Assembly (NCBI RefSeq): GCF_002119685.1
Contig: NZ_CP021108.1
Span: forward strand, 4,278,001 to 4,342,000
DNA from: Bordetella genomosp. 8
Lineage (GTDB): Bacteria; Pseudomonadota; Gammaproteobacteria; Burkholderiales; Burkholderiaceae_B
Reading direction: 5' to 3'
DNA length: 64,000 nucleotides
A program made the position numbers and the translations under genes. The notes beneath the pieces were generated by a model. It worked only from the letters and a program-made list of their open reading frames with translations. It was not told the DNA's origin and ran no database searches. This document shows positions 46,381 to 57,540 of the stretch, in pieces (the first letter of the stretch is position 1; each line of letters opens with the position of its first letter).

Positions 46381-46689
46381 TCAGCCCTTCAGGCGATCGA
46401 GTTCGTCGACGTTGATCGTGTTCAGGTTGCGGAACAGCAGCACCAGAATCGCCAGCCCGATCGCGGCTTCGGCGGCCGCGACGGTCAGGATGAAGAACAC
46501 GAAGACCTGCCCGGCGGCATCGCCGGACCAGCTCGAAAAGGCCACGAAGTTCATGTTGACGGCCAGCAGCACCAGCTCGATGGACATCAACAAGATGATC
46601 AGGTTGCGGCGGTTCAGGAAGATGCCGAAGATGCCGATGGCGAACAGGATCGCCCCCAGTATCAGGTAATGGGCCAGCGTCAACGTCAC
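46381..46689 (-). CDS. nuoK: NADH-quinone oxidoreductase subunit K
   Basis: A 102-residue subunit with three helices. The conserved membrane glutamates are in [16 protein letters not shown] (Glu37 region) and [17 protein letters not shown]. The start is a GTG at 46689 that overlaps the nuoJ TGA (GTGA), with GGAG about ten bases upstream; this gives the usual family length, while the open frame continues far upstream in another gene. It contributes to the proton path next to subunit N. Confidence 0.95.
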   Translation of the reverse strand: MTLTLAHYLILGAILFAIGIFGIFLNRRNLIILLMSIELVLLAVNMNFVAFSSWSGDAAGQVFVFFILTVAAAEAAIGLAILVLLFRNLNTINVDELDRLKG

Positions 46690-47330
46690 TTCTGTTCTCC
46701 TTGGGCCGGAACGGCGGCGGCGGTGCGGGCCTGGGCGCGCTCGCTCTGCGCCGGCATGCTCACCAGGCGGAAGCGGTCCTTCGCGCGCACGCGCACGGCT
46801 TCCGACGGATTGTTGTACTTGACGTCGCGGCGGCGGCGCAGCGTCAGCGCGATCGCCGACACCATCCCCACCAGCAGCAGCACGGCACCGACTTCCACGG
46901 CGTAGACGTACTGCGTGTACATGGCCGTACCGAGCACGCGGGCGTTGTTGTAATCGCCCGCCACCGCGGCCGGGGGACCCGCATTGAACCAGGTCGAACC
47001 CAGCACGAAGGAGATCTCCAGCACCAGGATCAAGCCGATCACCAGGCCCAGCGGCAGGTAGGTGCGCAAGCCGTGCCGCAGCGCCGTCATGCGGATGTCC
47101 AGCATCATCACGACGAACAGGAACAGCACCATCACGGCGCCGACGTACACCAGGACCAGCAGCAGGCCGAGGAATTCCGCGCCCAGCAGGATCCACAGCA
47201 TGGACGCGTTGAAGAAGGCCAGGATCAGGTGCAGCACCGCGGTCACGGGACTGCGCGCCGTGATCACGCGGAACGCCGCCACCACGAGCACGATGGACAG
47301 CAGGTAGAAAAGAAAGGTGGTGAAAGTCAT
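46686..47330 (-). CDS. nuoJ: NADH-quinone oxidoreductase subunit J
   Basis: A 214-residue membrane subunit. The conserved helix 3 with [17 protein letters not shown] (a pi-bulge helix in known structures) is clear. Other features are [18 protein letters not shown] and [17 protein letters not shown]. The C-terminal 50 residues are hydrophilic and basic ([20 protein letters not shown]), longer than in some relatives. It overlaps nuoK by 4 nt and lies 16 bp after nuoI, in the operon order. Confidence 0.95.
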   Translation of the reverse strand: MTFTTFLFYLLSIVLVVAAFRVITARSPVTAVLHLILAFFNASMLWILLGAEFLGLLLVLVYVGAVMVLFLFVVMMLDIRMTALRHGLRTYLPLGLVIGLILVLEISFVLGSTWFNAGPPAAVAGDYNNARVLGTAMYTQYVYAVEVGAVLLLVGMVSAIALTLRRRRDVKYNNPSEAVRVRAKDRFRLVSMPAQSERAQARTAAAVPAQGEQK

Positions 47331-47346
47331 GGAGTCGTACCCGGCA

Positions 47347-47835
47347 TCAACGGTAGGGCGCGTCTTCGGCGCGTCGTTGGGCGATTTCCGCCTCGTAGCG
47401 GTCGCCCACCGCCAGCAGCATGTCCTTCGTGAAGTACAGGTCGCCGCGCTTTTCGCCGTGGTATTCCAGGACGTGCGTTTCGACGATCGAATCCACCGGA
47501 CAGCTTTCTTCGCAGAAGCCGCAGAAGATGCACTTGGTCAGGTCGATGTCGTAGCGCGTCGTGCGGCGGCTGCCGTCGTCGCGCACGTCCGACTCGATCG
47601 TGATGGCCAGCGCCGGGCACACCGCTTCGCACAGCTTGCAGGCGATGCAGCGCTCTTCCCCGTTGGGGTAGCGGCGCAGCGCGTGCAGGCCGCGGAACCG
47701 CGGCGACGCCGGGGTTTTTTCGTGGGGGTAGCGCAAGGTGACCTTGCGCTTGAAGAAATACTTGCCCGTCAGGCGCATGCCCTTGAGCAGTTCGGACAGC
47801 AAGAGGCTGCCGAAGAAATCCTTGATCGCTTCCAT
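47347..47835 (-). CDS. nuoI: NADH-quinone oxidoreductase subunit I
   Basis: A 162-residue ferredoxin-like subunit in the peripheral arm. The motifs [12 protein letters not shown] and [12 protein letters not shown] bind two [4Fe-4S] clusters (N6a and N6b) that pass electrons towards NuoB. An amphipathic N-terminal helix ([19 protein letters not shown]) docks it to the membrane. The ATG at 47835 gives the family length, and AGGA lies just upstream. It follows nuoH by 20 bp. Confidence 0.96.
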   Translation of the reverse strand: MEAIKDFFGSLLLSELLKGMRLTGKYFFKRKVTLRYPHEKTPASPRFRGLHALRRYPNGEERCIACKLCEAVCPALAITIESDVRDDGSRRTTRYDIDLTKCIFCGFCEESCPVDSIVETHVLEYHGEKRGDLYFTKDMLLAVGDRYEAEIAQRRAEDAPYR

Positions 47836-47855
47836 ATCCTGCCTTTTGCCTATCG

Positions 47856-48929
47856 CTAGCGCCAAATGTTCCAGGGCGTCTGCATCCAGATCGCCACGAC
47901 GAGCAGCCACACGCCGGTCAGCGGAATGAAGATCTTCCAGCCCAGGCGCATGATCTGGTCATAGCGGTAACGCGGGAACGACGCGCGGAACCAGACGAAC
48001 AGCGAGACTACGACGAACGTTTTCAGGCCCAGCCAGATCCAGCCGGGTATCCAGGTCAGCGGCGCCACGTCGATGGGCGACGTCCAGCCGCCCAGGAACA
48101 TGATCGAAGCCAGGGCCGACAACAGGATCATGTTGGCGTACTCGCCCAGGAAGAACAGCGCGAAGGCCATGCCCGAATACTCGACCATGTGGCCCGCGAC
48201 GATTTCCGATTCGCCTTCCACCACGTCGAACGGCGCGCGGTTGGTTTCCGCCACGGCCGACACCACGTAGATGACGAACAGCGGCAGCAGCGGCAGCCAG
48301 TTCCAGGACAGGAAGGTCAGGCCGTGGTCCGCGAACCAGCCACGCGTCTGGCCCAGCACGATTTCGCTCATGTTCAGGCTGCCGGACACCAGCAGCACCG
48401 TGACCAGGACGAAGCCGATGGCCAGCTCATACGACACCATCTGCGCCGACGCCCGCAGCGCCCCCAGGAAGGCGTACTTGGAGTTGGACGCCCAGCCTGC
48501 CACGATGACGCCGTACACGCCCACCGACGTGATGGCCATGATGTACAGCAGGCCGGCGTTGACGTTGGCCAGCACCACCTGCGGTCCGAAGGGCACCACC
48601 GCCCAGGCGGCGAGCGCGGGCATCAGCGTGACCACCGGCGCCAGGATGAACAGGATGCGGTTGGCCTCCGTCGGCACCACCACTTCCTTGGTGAGCAGCT
48701 TGAACACGTCCGCGAAGGGTTGCAGCAGGCCGCGGTAGCCCACGCGATTGGGGCCCCTGCGCACGTGCATGAAGCCGATCATCTTGCGTTCCCAGTACGT
48801 CAGGTAGGCCACGCACAGGATGATGGGGACCGCGATGACGACCACCTTGACCAGCGTCCAGATCACCAGCCAGGGAGTTGCGCCCAGCAGCGCCTGGCCC
48901 TGGCTTTCCAAAGTGTTGAGCCATTCCAT
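47856..48929 (-). CDS. nuoH: NADH-quinone oxidoreductase subunit H
   Basis: A 357-residue membrane subunit that closes the quinone chamber. The cytoplasmic loop blocks [20 protein letters not shown] and [15 protein letters not shown], and [20 protein letters not shown], hold the conserved charged residues of the E-channel. About eight helices are present. Its ATG overlaps the nuoG stop by one nucleotide (TGATG), indicating coupling. It is followed by nuoI after 20 bp. Confidence 0.96.
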   Translation of the reverse strand: MEWLNTLESQGQALLGATPWLVIWTLVKVVVIAVPIILCVAYLTYWERKMIGFMHVRRGPNRVGYRGLLQPFADVFKLLTKEVVVPTEANRILFILAPVVTLMPALAAWAVVPFGPQVVLANVNAGLLYIMAITSVGVYGVIVAGWASNSKYAFLGALRASAQMVSYELAIGFVLVTVLLVSGSLNMSEIVLGQTRGWFADHGLTFLSWNWLPLLPLFVIYVVSAVAETNRAPFDVVEGESEIVAGHMVEYSGMAFALFFLGEYANMILLSALASIMFLGGWTSPIDVAPLTWIPGWIWLGLKTFVVVSLFVWFRASFPRYRYDQIMRLGWKIFIPLTGVWLLVVAIWMQTPWNIWR

Positions 48930-51256
48930 CAGGCACGCTCCACGCTGATTTCACCGAATGCGCCACCCAGGGCGGCGGTTTGTTCGAAGCCGGCGGACAC
49001 CCGCACGGCACGGTCGGCCACCGTTTCGTCCTGCACCGTTTCCAGCTCGACGATTCCGGTGGCGCTGCGCACGCGCACCTTGATGCCGGCGGTCAGCCCC
49101 AGGCTGGCCAGGGTCTGGCCGTTCATGCGCGCCGAAGGCGAACGCGAAGCGGGCGCGGCCTGCAGCGAGTGCGCGCGGCGCACGATCGCATCGGTACGGT
49201 AGATGGGCACGTCGGCGACGCGCTCCAGCCCGCCCAGCGTCGCGCCCACGCCCGGCGCGGCATTGACGCGGTTGGACAGGCGCCCTTCCACGCCGCCGGC
49301 CAGCACGCTGTCGCGCACCGATTCGGACGTTTCGTCTTCGAAGCCGGCGAGTTGCAGCACGTTGCCCAGCACGCGCAGCACCTTCCACCCGGGACGGGTC
49401 TGGCCGAACGGCACGACAGTACCCTTGAAGCTCTGCGCGGTGCCCTGCGCGTTGACGAAGGTGCCCGAGGTTTCGGTGAACGGCGCGACGGGCAGCATCA
49501 CGTTGGCCCATTCCTGGGCGGCGGCGCGATACGGCGTCAGCGCGACGGCGAATTGCGCGTCGCGCAGCGCGGCCACGGCTTGCGGACCGTTGTCGGCGTC
49601 CAGCAGCGGCTCGGCGTGCAGCACGATATAGGCCTTGAGGGGATCCGCCAGCATGGCGGCGGCATTCTTCCCGCCCTTGCCCGGCACGGCGCCGGCCAAG
49701 TAGCCGCCCACCGTGTTGCCGCCAGCGGTCAGGAAGCCCAGGCGCGCGCCGAGCATGCCGGCGATGGCCTGCGCGTTGGCGGCGATCGTCGCGGCCTGCG
49801 GCGACGCCACGGCCATATTGCCCAGCAGGACCGCGGTCTGGCTGCCCGACGCCAGGCTGGCCGCGATGACCTTGGCCTGTTCGCCGGCCACCACGCCGCC
49901 GAATTCAGCGGGGACGTCCACGCCCTTGGCCTGGGCCAGCGCGACGGCGACTTCGGCCAGCGCGCGCGCCAGCGCCGACGGCGCGACGGTCAGCCGGCCG
50001 GTGACGGGCATCAGCGGATCGTCCGCCAGGCTGTCGACCAGCAGGACCTGCGCGCCGCGCTTGGCGGCCTGGCGCAGGCGTTGCGCCATCAGGGGATGAT
50101 CCTTGCGCAGCACCGAACCGACGACCAGCACGCGGTCCAGCGTGTCGAGGTCGGACACCTGCATGCCCAGCCAGGGCGTGCCTTCCAGCGCGGCACCCAG
50201 CGCCGCATCGGTCTGACGCAGGCGGAAATCGATGTTTTCGGAACCCAGCGCGCGGACCAGGCGGCCCAGCAGCGCGTATTCCTCGGTGGTGGCGTATTCC
50301 GCCGCCAGCGCGCCGATCTGGCCGCCGCCGAAGTTGTCGCGCACGCGGGACAGGCCCTGCGCCACGGCTTGCAGCGCGTCGGCCCAGGAGGCGGCGCGCC
50401 ATTCGCCGTCGGCGCCCTTGATCATGGGCGTTTCCAGGCGATCGTCGGCGTTCAGGCCTTCATACGAGAAGCGATCGCGATCGCTCAGCCAGCATTCGTT
50501 CAGCGCCTCGTTTTCGAAAGGCACTACGCGCATGACCTCGTCGCCCTTGACCTGCACCACCAGGTTGGCGCCCAGGCTGTCGTGCGGGCTGACCGAACGG
50601 CGGCGCGCCAGTTCCCAGGTACGGGCGCTGTAGCGGAACGGCCGCGACGTCAGCGCGCCCACCGGGCACAGGTCGATCATGTTGCCGGACAGCTCGGATT
50701 CCACCGAACGGCCGACGAAGGACGTGATCTCGGAGTGCTCGCCCCGGTTGATCATGCCCAGCTCCATCACGCCGGCGATTTCCTGGCCGAAGCGCACGCA
50801 GCGGGTGCAATGGATGCAGCGGCTCATTTCCTCGGCCGACACCAGCGGGCCCAGGTCCTTGTGGAAGACCACGCGCTTTTCTTCGTGATAGCGCGAAGCC
50901 GATCCGCCGTAGCCCACCGCCAGGTCCTGCAGCTGGCATTCGCCGCCCTGGTCGCAGATGGGGCAATCCAGCGGGTGGTTGATCAACAGGAATTCCATGA
51001 CCGACTTCTGCGCGGCCTTGGCTTTTTCCGAGTTGGTGAAGACCACCATGCCGTTGGTCACGGGCGTGGCGCAGGCCGGCAGCGCCTTGGGCGCTTTCTC
51101 GACCTCGACCAGGCACATGCGGCAGTTGGCGGCGATGGAGAGTTTCTTGTGGTAGCAGAAATGCGGCACGTACTGCCCGAGCTTCTGGGCCGCATGCATC
51201 ACCATGCTGCCCTCGGGCACTTCTACCTTGTTGCCGTCGACGGTTAGTTCAACCAT
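48929..51256 (-). CDS. nuoG: NADH-quinone oxidoreductase subunit G
   Basis: A 775-residue peripheral-arm subunit. The N-terminal ferredoxin domain has [15 protein letters not shown] for a [2Fe-2S] cluster. [17 protein letters not shown] and [17 protein letters not shown] bind [4Fe-4S] clusters, and the rest is a molybdopterin-oxidoreductase-like domain ([18 protein letters not shown]). The ATG at 51256 has AGGAAAAAAGA upstream and starts with [16 protein letters not shown]. It lies 14 bp after nuoF. Confidence 0.96.
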   Translation of the reverse strand: MVELTVDGNKVEVPEGSMVMHAAQKLGQYVPHFCYHKKLSIAANCRMCLVEVEKAPKALPACATPVTNGMVVFTNSEKAKAAQKSVMEFLLINHPLDCPICDQGGECQLQDLAVGYGGSASRYHEEKRVVFHKDLGPLVSAEEMSRCIHCTRCVRFGQEIAGVMELGMINRGEHSEITSFVGRSVESELSGNMIDLCPVGALTSRPFRYSARTWELARRRSVSPHDSLGANLVVQVKGDEVMRVVPFENEALNECWLSDRDRFSYEGLNADDRLETPMIKGADGEWRAASWADALQAVAQGLSRVRDNFGGGQIGALAAEYATTEEYALLGRLVRALGSENIDFRLRQTDAALGAALEGTPWLGMQVSDLDTLDRVLVVGSVLRKDHPLMAQRLRQAAKRGAQVLLVDSLADDPLMPVTGRLTVAPSALARALAEVAVALAQAKGVDVPAEFGGVVAGEQAKVIAASLASGSQTAVLLGNMAVASPQAATIAANAQAIAGMLGARLGFLTAGGNTVGGYLAGAVPGKGGKNAAAMLADPLKAYIVLHAEPLLDADNGPQAVAALRDAQFAVALTPYRAAAQEWANVMLPVAPFTETSGTFVNAQGTAQSFKGTVVPFGQTRPGWKVLRVLGNVLQLAGFEDETSESVRDSVLAGGVEGRLSNRVNAAPGVGATLGGLERVADVPIYRTDAIVRRAHSLQAAPASRSPSARMNGQTLASLGLTAGIKVRVRSATGIVELETVQDETVADRAVRVSAGFEQTAALGGAFGEISVERA

Positions 51257-51270
51257 TCTTTTTTCCTGAC

Positions 51271-52638
51271 CTACAGATAGTGCGGGACCACGCACTTTTT
51301 GTGCTCGACGTGGTACGCGAATTCGTCGTGGAAATGCTTCAGGAAGCCGCGCACGGGCATCGCGGCCGCGTCGCCCAGCGCACAGATCGTGCGACCCATG
51401 ATGTTGCCCGCCACACTGTCGAGCAGATCCAGGTCTTCCGGACGGCCTTCGCCATGCTCGATGCGGTTCACCATGCGATACAGCCAGCCCGTGCCTTCAC
51501 GGCACGGCGTGCACTGGCCGCAGCTTTCCTCGAAGTAGAAATAGGACAGGCGCAGCAGCGACTTCACCATGCAGCGCGTTTCGTCCATGACGATCACGGC
51601 GCCCGAACCCAGCATGGAGCCGGCCTTGGCGATGGCGTCGTAGTCCATGGTGGTGTCCATCATGATGCTGGCGGGCAGCACCGGGGCGCTGGAGCCGCCG
51701 GGAATCACGGCCTTGAGCTTGCGGCCGCCGCGCATGCCGCCGGCCAGTTCCAGCAGCTTGGAGAACGGCGTGCCCATGGGGATCTCGTAATTGCCGGGAC
51801 GCTCGACGTCGCCGGTGATCGAGAAGATCTTGGTGCCGCCGTTGTTCGGCTTGCCGATTTCCAGGTACTGCTGGCCGCTGTTGCGGATGATCCAGGGCAC
51901 CGCCGCGAAGGTTTCGGTGTTGTTGATCGTCGTCGGCTTGCCGTACAGGCCGAAGCTGGCCGGGAACGGCGGCTTGAAGCGCGGCTGGCCCTTCTTGCCT
52001 TCCAGCGATTCCAGCAAGGCGGTTTCTTCGCCGCAGATGTAGGCGCCGTAGCCGTGGAAGGCATGCAGTTGGAAGTTGAATTCCGATCCAAGGATCTTGT
52101 CGCCCAGGAAGCCGGCGGCGCGCGCTTCTTCCAGGGCTTCCTCGAAGCGTTCGTACACTTCGAAGATTTCACCGTGGATATAGTTGTAGCCCACCGAGAT
52201 GCCCATGGCGTAGGCCGCGATGGCCATGCCTTCGATCACGATATGCGGATTGAAGCGCAGGATGTCGCGATCCTTGAACGTGCCGGGCTCGCCCTCGTCC
52301 GAATTGCACACCAGGTACTTCTGGCCCGGGAACGTGCGCGGCATGAAGCTCCACTTCAGCCCAGTCGGAAAACCGGCGCCGCCGCGGCCGCGCAAGCCCG
52401 AAGCCTTGACCTCGGCGATGACTTCTTCCGGCTTCATGCCGGTCGTCAGGATCTTGCGCAGGGCCTCGTAGCCGCCGCGCTTGACGTATTCTTCCAGGCG
52501 CCAGTTCGCGCCATCCAGGTCGGCCAGGATCTGCGGCTGGAGATGGCGGCCATGCAGGCACATCGACTGCGACAGGTCGCGCAAGGGATCGGGGTCCAGC
52601 CCCTGGGCGAAATTGCGATAAAGGTCCGGCGCGTTCAT
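51271..52638 (-). CDS. nuoF: NADH-quinone oxidoreductase subunit F
   Basis: A 455-residue subunit that oxidises [21 protein letters not shown] with [11 protein letters not shown] forms the FMN and NADH site, and [15 protein letters not shown] holds three of the four cysteines for cluster N3. The ATG at 52638 overlaps the nuoE stop (ATGA) and has AGGAG upstream. It forms a stable pair with NuoE and hands electrons to NuoG. Confidence 0.96.
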   Translation of the reverse strand: MNAPDLYRNFAQGLDPDPLRDLSQSMCLHGRHLQPQILADLDGANWRLEEYVKRGGYEALRKILTTGMKPEEVIAEVKASGLRGRGGAGFPTGLKWSFMPRTFPGQKYLVCNSDEGEPGTFKDRDILRFNPHIVIEGMAIAAYAMGISVGYNYIHGEIFEVYERFEEALEEARAAGFLGDKILGSEFNFQLHAFHGYGAYICGEETALLESLEGKKGQPRFKPPFPASFGLYGKPTTINNTETFAAVPWIIRNSGQQYLEIGKPNNGGTKIFSITGDVERPGNYEIPMGTPFSKLLELAGGMRGGRKLKAVIPGGSSAPVLPASIMMDTTMDYDAIAKAGSMLGSGAVIVMDETRCMVKSLLRLSYFYFEESCGQCTPCREGTGWLYRMVNRIEHGEGRPEDLDLLDSVAGNIMGRTICALGDAAAMPVRGFLKHFHDEFAYHVEHKKCVVPHYL

Positions 52639-53129
52639 GCCGTTTCTCCTTGCGCGCGCAGGCCGTCGATCAGCTCGTCCATCCGCGCTTCGGTCATGCG
52701 TACACACATGTGCTTGTTGTTCACCAGCAGCACCGGCGAGTCACCGCAGGCGCCCATGCATTCGCCTTCCACCAGGGTGAACATGCCGTCGGCGGTGGTG
52801 CCGCGGTAGTCGACACCGAGCTTGCGCTTCAGGTAGTCGCCCGCCTTGTCACCGTCGCGCAGCGCGCACGGCAGGTTGGTACAGACCGAGATCTTGTGCT
52901 TGCCGGTCCGCGCCACGTTGAACATGTTGTAGAAGGTGGCCACTTCCTGCACCGCGATGGGCGGCACCCCCAGATAGACGGCGACGTCTTCGATGATCTC
53001 GGTCGACAGCCAGCCTTTTTCGTCCTGCGCGATGGCGAGCGCGGCCATGATGGCCGACTGCTTCTGGTCGGCCGGGAACTTCGTGAGCTCCCGGTCGATT
53101 TTCTGGTAAGCCTGTTCGGAAAGCAGCAT
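52635..53129 (-). CDS. nuoE: NADH-quinone oxidoreductase subunit E
   Basis: A 164-residue thioredoxin-like subunit. A [2Fe-2S] cluster (N1a) is bound by cysteines in [14 protein letters not shown] and [13 protein letters not shown]. The N-terminal helical part includes [20 protein letters not shown], as in the family. It forms the NADH-dehydrogenase tip with NuoF. It overlaps nuoF by 4 nt and lies 62 bp after nuoD, the longest gap within this part of the operon. Confidence 0.95.
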   Translation of the reverse strand: MLLSEQAYQKIDRELTKFPADQKQSAIMAALAIAQDEKGWLSTEIIEDVAVYLGVPPIAVQEVATFYNMFNVARTGKHKISVCTNLPCALRDGDKAGDYLKRKLGVDYRGTTADGMFTLVEGECMGACGDSPVLLVNNKHMCVRMTEARMDELIDGLRAQGETA

Positions 53130-53191
53130 AGTTTGAATCCGGAATATGCAAGAGGCCCGTTCGGGTCTTCTTCAAGGTCGTGCGGCGTTCC

Positions 53192-54448
53192 CTAGCGGTC
53201 GATTTCGCCGAACACGATGTCCTGCGTGCCGATGACGGTCACGGCGTCGGCGATCATGTGTCCGCGGGTCATTTCGTCCAGCGACTGCAGATGGGCGAAC
53301 CCGGGGGCGCGGATCTTCAGGCGGTACGGCTTGTTGGCGCCGTCGGATACCAGATAGATGCCGAATTCGCCCTTTGGATGTTCGACGGCCGCATAGGCTT
53401 CGCCGGGCGGCACATGGAAACCTTCGGTGAAGAGCTTGAAATGGTGGATCAGCTCTTCCATGTTGGTCTTCATGGCGGCACGCTTGGGCGGCGCGACCTT
53501 GTGGTTGTCGATCATCACCGGGCCGGGGTTGTTGCGCAGCCATTCCACGCATTGGCGGATGATGCGGTTGCTCTGCCGCATTTCGGCCACGCGGACCAGG
53601 TAGCGGTCGTAGCAGTCGCCGTTCACGCCGACCGGCACGTCGAAATCGAGCAGGTCGTAGACTTCGTAGGGCTGCGTCTTGCGCAGGTCCCAGGCGATGC
53701 CGGAACCGCGCAGCATCGGGCCGGTGAAACCCAGGGCCTTGGCGCGCTCGGGGGTCACCACGCCGATGCCGACCAGGCGCTGCTTCCAGATACGGTTGTC
53801 CGTCAGCAGCGTTTCGTATTCGTCGACGCAGGCCGGGAAGCGGTTGGTGAAGTCTTCGATGAAGTCCAGCAGCGAGCCCGAGCGCGCGTCGTTCATGGCG
53901 CGCACTTCGCGATCGCCGCGATACTTGCTGGATTCGCCGTAGTGCGGCATGGCGTCCGGCAGGTCGCGATAGACGCCGCCCGGACGGTAATAGGCGGCGT
54001 GCATGCGGGCGCCGGATACCGCTTCGTAGCAGTCCATCAGGTCTTCCCGCTCGCGGAACGCGTACAGGAAGACGGCCATCGCGCCGACGTCCAGCGCATG
54101 CGAACCCAGCGACATCAGGTGGTTCAGGATCCGCGTGATTTCATCGAACATGACGCGGATGTACTGCGCGCGCAGCGGCGCCTCGATGCCCAGCAGCTTT
54201 TCGATGGCCATGACGTAGGCGTGCTCGTTGCACATCATGGACACGTAGTCCAGGCGGTCCATGTAGGGCAGCGCCTGGATGAAGGTCTTGTGCTCCGCCA
54301 GCTTTTCGGTGGCGCGATGCAGCAGGCCGATGTGCGGATCGGCACGCTGGATGACTTCGCCGTCCAGTTCGAGCACCAGGCGCAGCACGCCGTGCGCGGC
54401 CGGGTGCTGGGGACCGAAGTTCAGGGTGTAGTTCTTGATTTCTGCCAT
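53192..54448 (-). CDS. nuoD: NADH-quinone oxidoreductase subunit D
   Basis: A 418-residue, 49-kDa-type subunit lining the quinone site. The start [19 protein letters not shown] holds the His residues near the quinone headgroup, and the end block with GDVVFGEIDR-type terminus is conserved. [18 protein letters not shown] appears here as [17 protein letters not shown]. It begins 2 bp after the nuoC stop and shares its transcript. All recognised family blocks are intact. Confidence 0.96.
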   Translation of the reverse strand: MAEIKNYTLNFGPQHPAAHGVLRLVLELDGEVIQRADPHIGLLHRATEKLAEHKTFIQALPYMDRLDYVSMMCNEHAYVMAIEKLLGIEAPLRAQYIRVMFDEITRILNHLMSLGSHALDVGAMAVFLYAFREREDLMDCYEAVSGARMHAAYYRPGGVYRDLPDAMPHYGESSKYRGDREVRAMNDARSGSLLDFIEDFTNRFPACVDEYETLLTDNRIWKQRLVGIGVVTPERAKALGFTGPMLRGSGIAWDLRKTQPYEVYDLLDFDVPVGVNGDCYDRYLVRVAEMRQSNRIIRQCVEWLRNNPGPVMIDNHKVAPPKRAAMKTNMEELIHHFKLFTEGFHVPPGEAYAAVEHPKGEFGIYLVSDGANKPYRLKIRAPGFAHLQSLDEMTRGHMIADAVTVIGTQDIVFGEIDR

Positions 54449-54450
54449 GA

Positions 54451-55080
54451 TCAGCGACCGGCTCCGTAAGTATCTTCGCGCACGACGCGCGGCGTGATTT
54501 CACGCGGATCGATAGTGACCGGCTGATAGATGACGCGGCGCTGCTCGGGGTCGTAGCGCATTTCCACATTGCCCGAGAGCGGGAAATCCTTGCGGAACGG
54601 ATGGCCGATGAAACCGTAATCGGTCAGGATGCGGCGCAGGTCGGGATGGCCTTCGAACACGATGCCGTACAGGTCGAAGGCTTCGCGTTCGTACCAGCCC
54701 ACCGCGGGCCAGCATTCGATCAGCGAGGCGACCATGGGGAAATCGTCGTCCGGCGCCCAGGTGCGCACGCGCAGGCGCCAGTTGTGGGCGATCGACAGCA
54801 GGTGGATCGCCACCGCGAAACGGCCGCGCTGGCTACGCGTGCCGCCGCGCTCATCGGCCGCCGGGCGCGTACCGTTGCCCCAGGTCAGGTAGTCGACGCC
54901 ACAGAGGTCGATACAGGTTTCGAATTGCAGGCCGGCGTCGGTACGCAGGCGGTTGCACACCGACTCCCACTGGGCGGCCGGGACTTCCAGCGTCAGTTCG
55001 CCCAGCGCCTCGGTCAGCGCGATCGTTTCACCGAACGCGGCGTGCAGATTGGTTTTCAGGGTTTCGAGCCTGGTCATCAT
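54451..55080 (-). CDS. nuoC: NADH-quinone oxidoreductase subunit C
   Basis: A 209-residue, 30-kDa-type subunit of the connecting fragment. The signature [18 protein letters not shown] and the following [19 protein letters not shown] are the typical NuoC block. The N-terminal part is a variable domain. ATG codons at 55080 and 55077 are both possible; a TTG two codons upstream is less likely. It is separate from nuoD here, unlike the fused NuoCD of enteric bacteria. Confidence 0.95.
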   Translation of the reverse strand: MMTRLETLKTNLHAAFGETIALTEALGELTLEVPAAQWESVCNRLRTDAGLQFETCIDLCGVDYLTWGNGTRPAADERGGTRSQRGRFAVAIHLLSIAHNWRLRVRTWAPDDDFPMVASLIECWPAVGWYEREAFDLYGIVFEGHPDLRRILTDYGFIGHPFRKDFPLSGNVEMRYDPEQRRVIYQPVTIDPREITPRVVREDTYGAGR

Positions 55081-55128
55081 CTTCAACGATTAGGTAAGCC
55101 GTGGCACGCAATGCAGGCAGACGCCTGA

Positions 55129-55608
55129 TCAACGCGCGATGGTGTTGGTCAGGCGAATCTTGTTCTGCATTTGCAGCAGACCGTAGACCAGCGCTTCGGC
55201 GGTGGGCGGACAGCCCGGGACGTAGACGTCCACCGGAACGATGCGATCGCAACCGCGCACTACGGAGTACGAATAATGGTAGTACCCGCCCCCGTTGGCG
55301 CAGGACCCCATGGACACGACCCAGCGCGGCTCCGGCATCTGGTCGTACACCTTGCGCAGCGCCGGCGCCATCTTGTTGCACAGCGTGCCGGCGACGATCA
55401 TCAGATCGGACTGGCGGGGACTGGGGCGGAAGATGATGCCGAACTGGTCCAGGTCGTAGCGCGCGGCGCCGGCATGCATCATTTCCACGGCGCAACAGGC
55501 CAGACCGAAGGTCATGGGCCACATCGAACCGGTCTTGGCCCAGTTGATGAACTTGTCGGCGCTCGTGGTGATGAAGCCTTGCTTGTGTATGCCTTCTTCA
55601 ATAGCCAT
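55129..55608 (-). CDS. nuoB: NADH-quinone oxidoreductase subunit B
   Basis: A 159-residue subunit with the terminal [4Fe-4S] cluster N2. Adjacent cysteines in [10 protein letters not shown], and further cysteines in [15 protein letters not shown] and [14 protein letters not shown], bind it. It reduces quinone together with NuoD. The ATG at 55608 starts [12 protein letters not shown]. It lies 42 bp after nuoA and 48 bp before nuoC. Confidence 0.96.
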   Translation of the reverse strand: MAIEEGIHKQGFITTSADKFINWAKTGSMWPMTFGLACCAVEMMHAGAARYDLDQFGIIFRPSPRQSDLMIVAGTLCNKMAPALRKVYDQMPEPRWVVSMGSCANGGGYYHYSYSVVRGCDRIVPVDVYVPGCPPTAEALVYGLLQMQNKIRLTNTIAR

Positions 55609-55650
55609 TTTGATCTCTGGTGGCGTGGATGGGAGATGAGCAGGTAGGCA

Positions 55651-56010
55651 TCATTCCCAATCGAGCGCGCCTTTCTTCCATTCGTAGATGAAACCCACCG
55701 TCAGGACCGCGAGGAAAATCATGACGGTCCAGAAGCCGACCAGACCGACAGTCCCGTGCGCGATGGCCCACGGAAACAGGAACGCGATCTCCAGGTCGAA
55801 CAGGATGAAAAGGATGGCGACGAGGTAATAGCGCACGTCGAACTTCATGCGCGCGTCTTCGAAAGCCTCGAATCCGCATTCGTAGGGAGAGAGTTTCTCC
55901 GCGTAGGGACGCCGCGGCCCGAGCAACGAACCCGCTGTGATCAGCGCAAAACCGATCAACGTCGCCACAACGATGAATAGCAGAACGGGGAAATACTGTT
56001 GCAGGTTCAT
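55651..56010 (-). CDS. nuoA: NADH-quinone oxidoreductase subunit A
   Basis: A 119-residue subunit with three helices. The conserved loop block [10 protein letters not shown], then [19 protein letters not shown] and the C-terminal [15 protein letters not shown], are diagnostic. The loop cysteine is redox- and conformation-sensitive in known complexes. ATG at 56010. It is the first gene of the operon. A TACAAT box on the minus strand lies about 35 bp upstream and may be the -10 element. Confidence 0.95.
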   Translation of the reverse strand: MNLQQYFPVLLFIVVATLIGFALITAGSLLGPRRPYAEKLSPYECGFEAFEDARMKFDVRYYLVAILFILFDLEIAFLFPWAIAHGTVGLVGFWTVMIFLAVLTVGFIYEWKKGALDWE

Positions 56011-56376
56011 TTGGGGCGCGTCCGTGAAATGCTCAAACCTTAGGATTGTAGCATTTGCGCCGTTACTTCCCGCTGAACTCTGTAGCCGTAGGAGAGGAAT
56101 AAAGGGGCGCGGAACGGAGCCGTGCGGCAAGGCTCGGCGGAGGAAACAAGCCTGAGAAAACAGACTGTCGCCGAGCCGCTAACGATAGCAAAAAACAAAA
56201 CAGAAAACAAAACGACAAAGAAAGCGGCAAACAAAAAAGCCACCCCAAAGGGTGGCTTTCAAAGGCCATGCCGGAATGAACCGCCATGGCCATATGCTCA
56301 CGCCGCCCGGGAAGAATCCCGGTCAGACGAAACGCATCCGGTACGGAGCGACCGATCGCTCCGTACCGTGTATTGC
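56011..56376. other. intergenic region between porin 3' end and nuoA
   Basis: No gene was found in this 366-bp stretch. It holds, in minus-strand order, the porin terminator (56236-56259), an A-rich plus-strand run (56190-56235), a 9-bp inverted repeat GGCTCGGCG/CGCCGAGCC (56131-56139 and 56169-56177) and a TACAAT box near 56045 that may serve nuoA. The secG and tRNA-Leu genes that often precede nuoA in this group are absent. Confidence 0.6.
56236..56259 (-). terminator. rho-independent terminator of the porin gene
   Basis: AAAGCCACCC and GGGTGGCTTT form a perfect 10-bp stem with a 4-nt loop. On the minus strand a run of T residues follows, so it ends porin transcription about 120 bp after the stop codon. 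Confidence 0.88.
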
Positions 56377-57540
56377 TTAGAAGCGGTGGCGGATACCGAC
56401 GCCGACCAGCGTGCTCTTCAGGCCGTCCACGAAACCGTAGTTGTTCGTGTAGGAACCCAGAGCGTACAGGTTGGTGCGCTTCGACAGATCGTACGTCACG
56501 CCCAGCGAGTAGACGTTCATGTTGCTGTCTTCGCCAGCGAACGTGCCGCTGGTGTACAGGCTGCTGTCCTTGACGTTGGCACGCTGCCACGAACCGAAGA
56601 CGCTGGTAGCGCCGCCGATCGGGGCCGACAGGCCGACCATCCACTGCTGCGACTTGAAGTCGTCGCTGTAGGAGTTGGTGGGCAGGACGCTGCCACCCAG
56701 GTTGGGCGAACCGCTGGTGAACAGACCGGTCAGGTTGGTAGCCTGGATCCAGCCACCCTTGGTTTGACCGTAAGCGGCCGAGACCTTGACCACTTCGAAG
56801 TCATACGCACCACCCAGCAACCAGGCGCGGATGCGATCGCCGCCAGGGCCGCCAGCGGCGGAGTCGGCGACGGCCGAGTTGCGGTTCACTTGGTCATACG
56901 CGGCGGCCAGGTTCAGCGGGCCGTTCACGTAACGCAGACCGGTCGTGATGGCGCGTTGGTTGTTGTTGGTGTTGAAACCGGTTTGAGCGGTGTTCGTATC
57001 GTCGATGTTGAACGAGTAGCCAGCACCAACCTGGAAGCCGCCGAACACGGGCGATTGATACAGGACCATGTTGTCGTAGCGCGTCGTGTTGGACGAGCTG
57101 AACACGGTACCGATGTTGGCCAGACCGAAGCCTTCAGCGAACGGATCGATCGAACCGAAGAACTTGGAAGCGATGTTGGTCTGACGGCCGAAGTCCAGTT
57201 GACCCCAGCTGTTGCTGGCCAGACCGATCGTGGCTTGACGACCGAACAGGCGGCCGCCTTGGGCGGAGTTGCCGTCGCCGGAGTTGAAGCCGGATTCGAT
57301 CGTGAACACAGCACGCAGACCGTCACCCAGATCTTCCGAACCACGCAGACCCCAGCGGGAACCGTTTTGCACGCCATTCAGCATGCCAAACTTCGACTGC
57401 TTGTCGATACCGTCGACGCCGCGAATGTTCTGGTAGCCGATACCGGTGTCCAGAATCCCGTACAGGGTCACGGACGTTTCTGCCTGGGCAACACCGGCGA
57501 AACCGGCGAGCAGGGCGGCAGCGAGCAGAGTCTTTTTCAT
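56377..57540 (-). CDS. general outer-membrane porin (Neisseria-type, porin_4 family)
   Basis: A 387-residue trimeric porin. The signal peptide MKKTLLAAALLAGFAGVAQA is followed by ETSVTLYGILDTGIGYQ, the classic first strand, and the chain ends in STLVGVGIRHRF with terminal Phe. Blocks RWGLRGSEDLGDGLRAVF and GRQATIGLASNSWGQLDFGR are conserved. Codons are strongly biased (AAC, GGC, CTG), and the local GC content is lower than in flanking genes, in keeping with very high expression. It has GGAG before the ATG and its own terminator. Confidence 0.95.
   Translation of the reverse strand: MKKTLLAAALLAGFAGVAQAETSVTLYGILDTGIGYQNIRGVDGIDKQSKFGMLNGVQNGSRWGLRGSEDLGDGLRAVFTIESGFNSGDGNSAQGGRLFGRQATIGLASNSWGQLDFGRQTNIASKFFGSIDPFAEGFGLANIGTVFSSSNTTRYDNMVLYQSPVFGGFQVGAGYSFNIDDTNTAQTGFNTNNNQRAITTGLRYVNGPLNLAAAYDQVNRNSAVADSAAGGPGGDRIRAWLLGGAYDFEVVKVSAAYGQTKGGWIQATNLTGLFTSGSPNLGGSVLPTNSYSDDFKSQQWMVGLSAPIGGATSVFGSWQRANVKDSSLYTSGTFAGEDSNMNVYSLGVTYDLSKRTNLYALGSYTNNYGFVDGLKSTLVGVGIRHRF

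Noticed and set aside
42790..46905. A 1371-codon open frame on the plus strand opposite nuoJ-nuoN
   Set aside because: The complementary strand encodes clear complex I subunits. The plus frame is rich in His, Gln, Asp and Arg and shows no motif.
48980..51247. A 755-codon open frame opposite nuoG
   Set aside because: It mirrors a protein with three iron-sulfur motifs and has no ribosome site or similarity of its own.
56011..56376. tRNA-Leu or secG remnant upstream of nuoA
   Set aside because: No cloverleaf with a T-loop or CCA end and no SecG-like frame was found on either strand.
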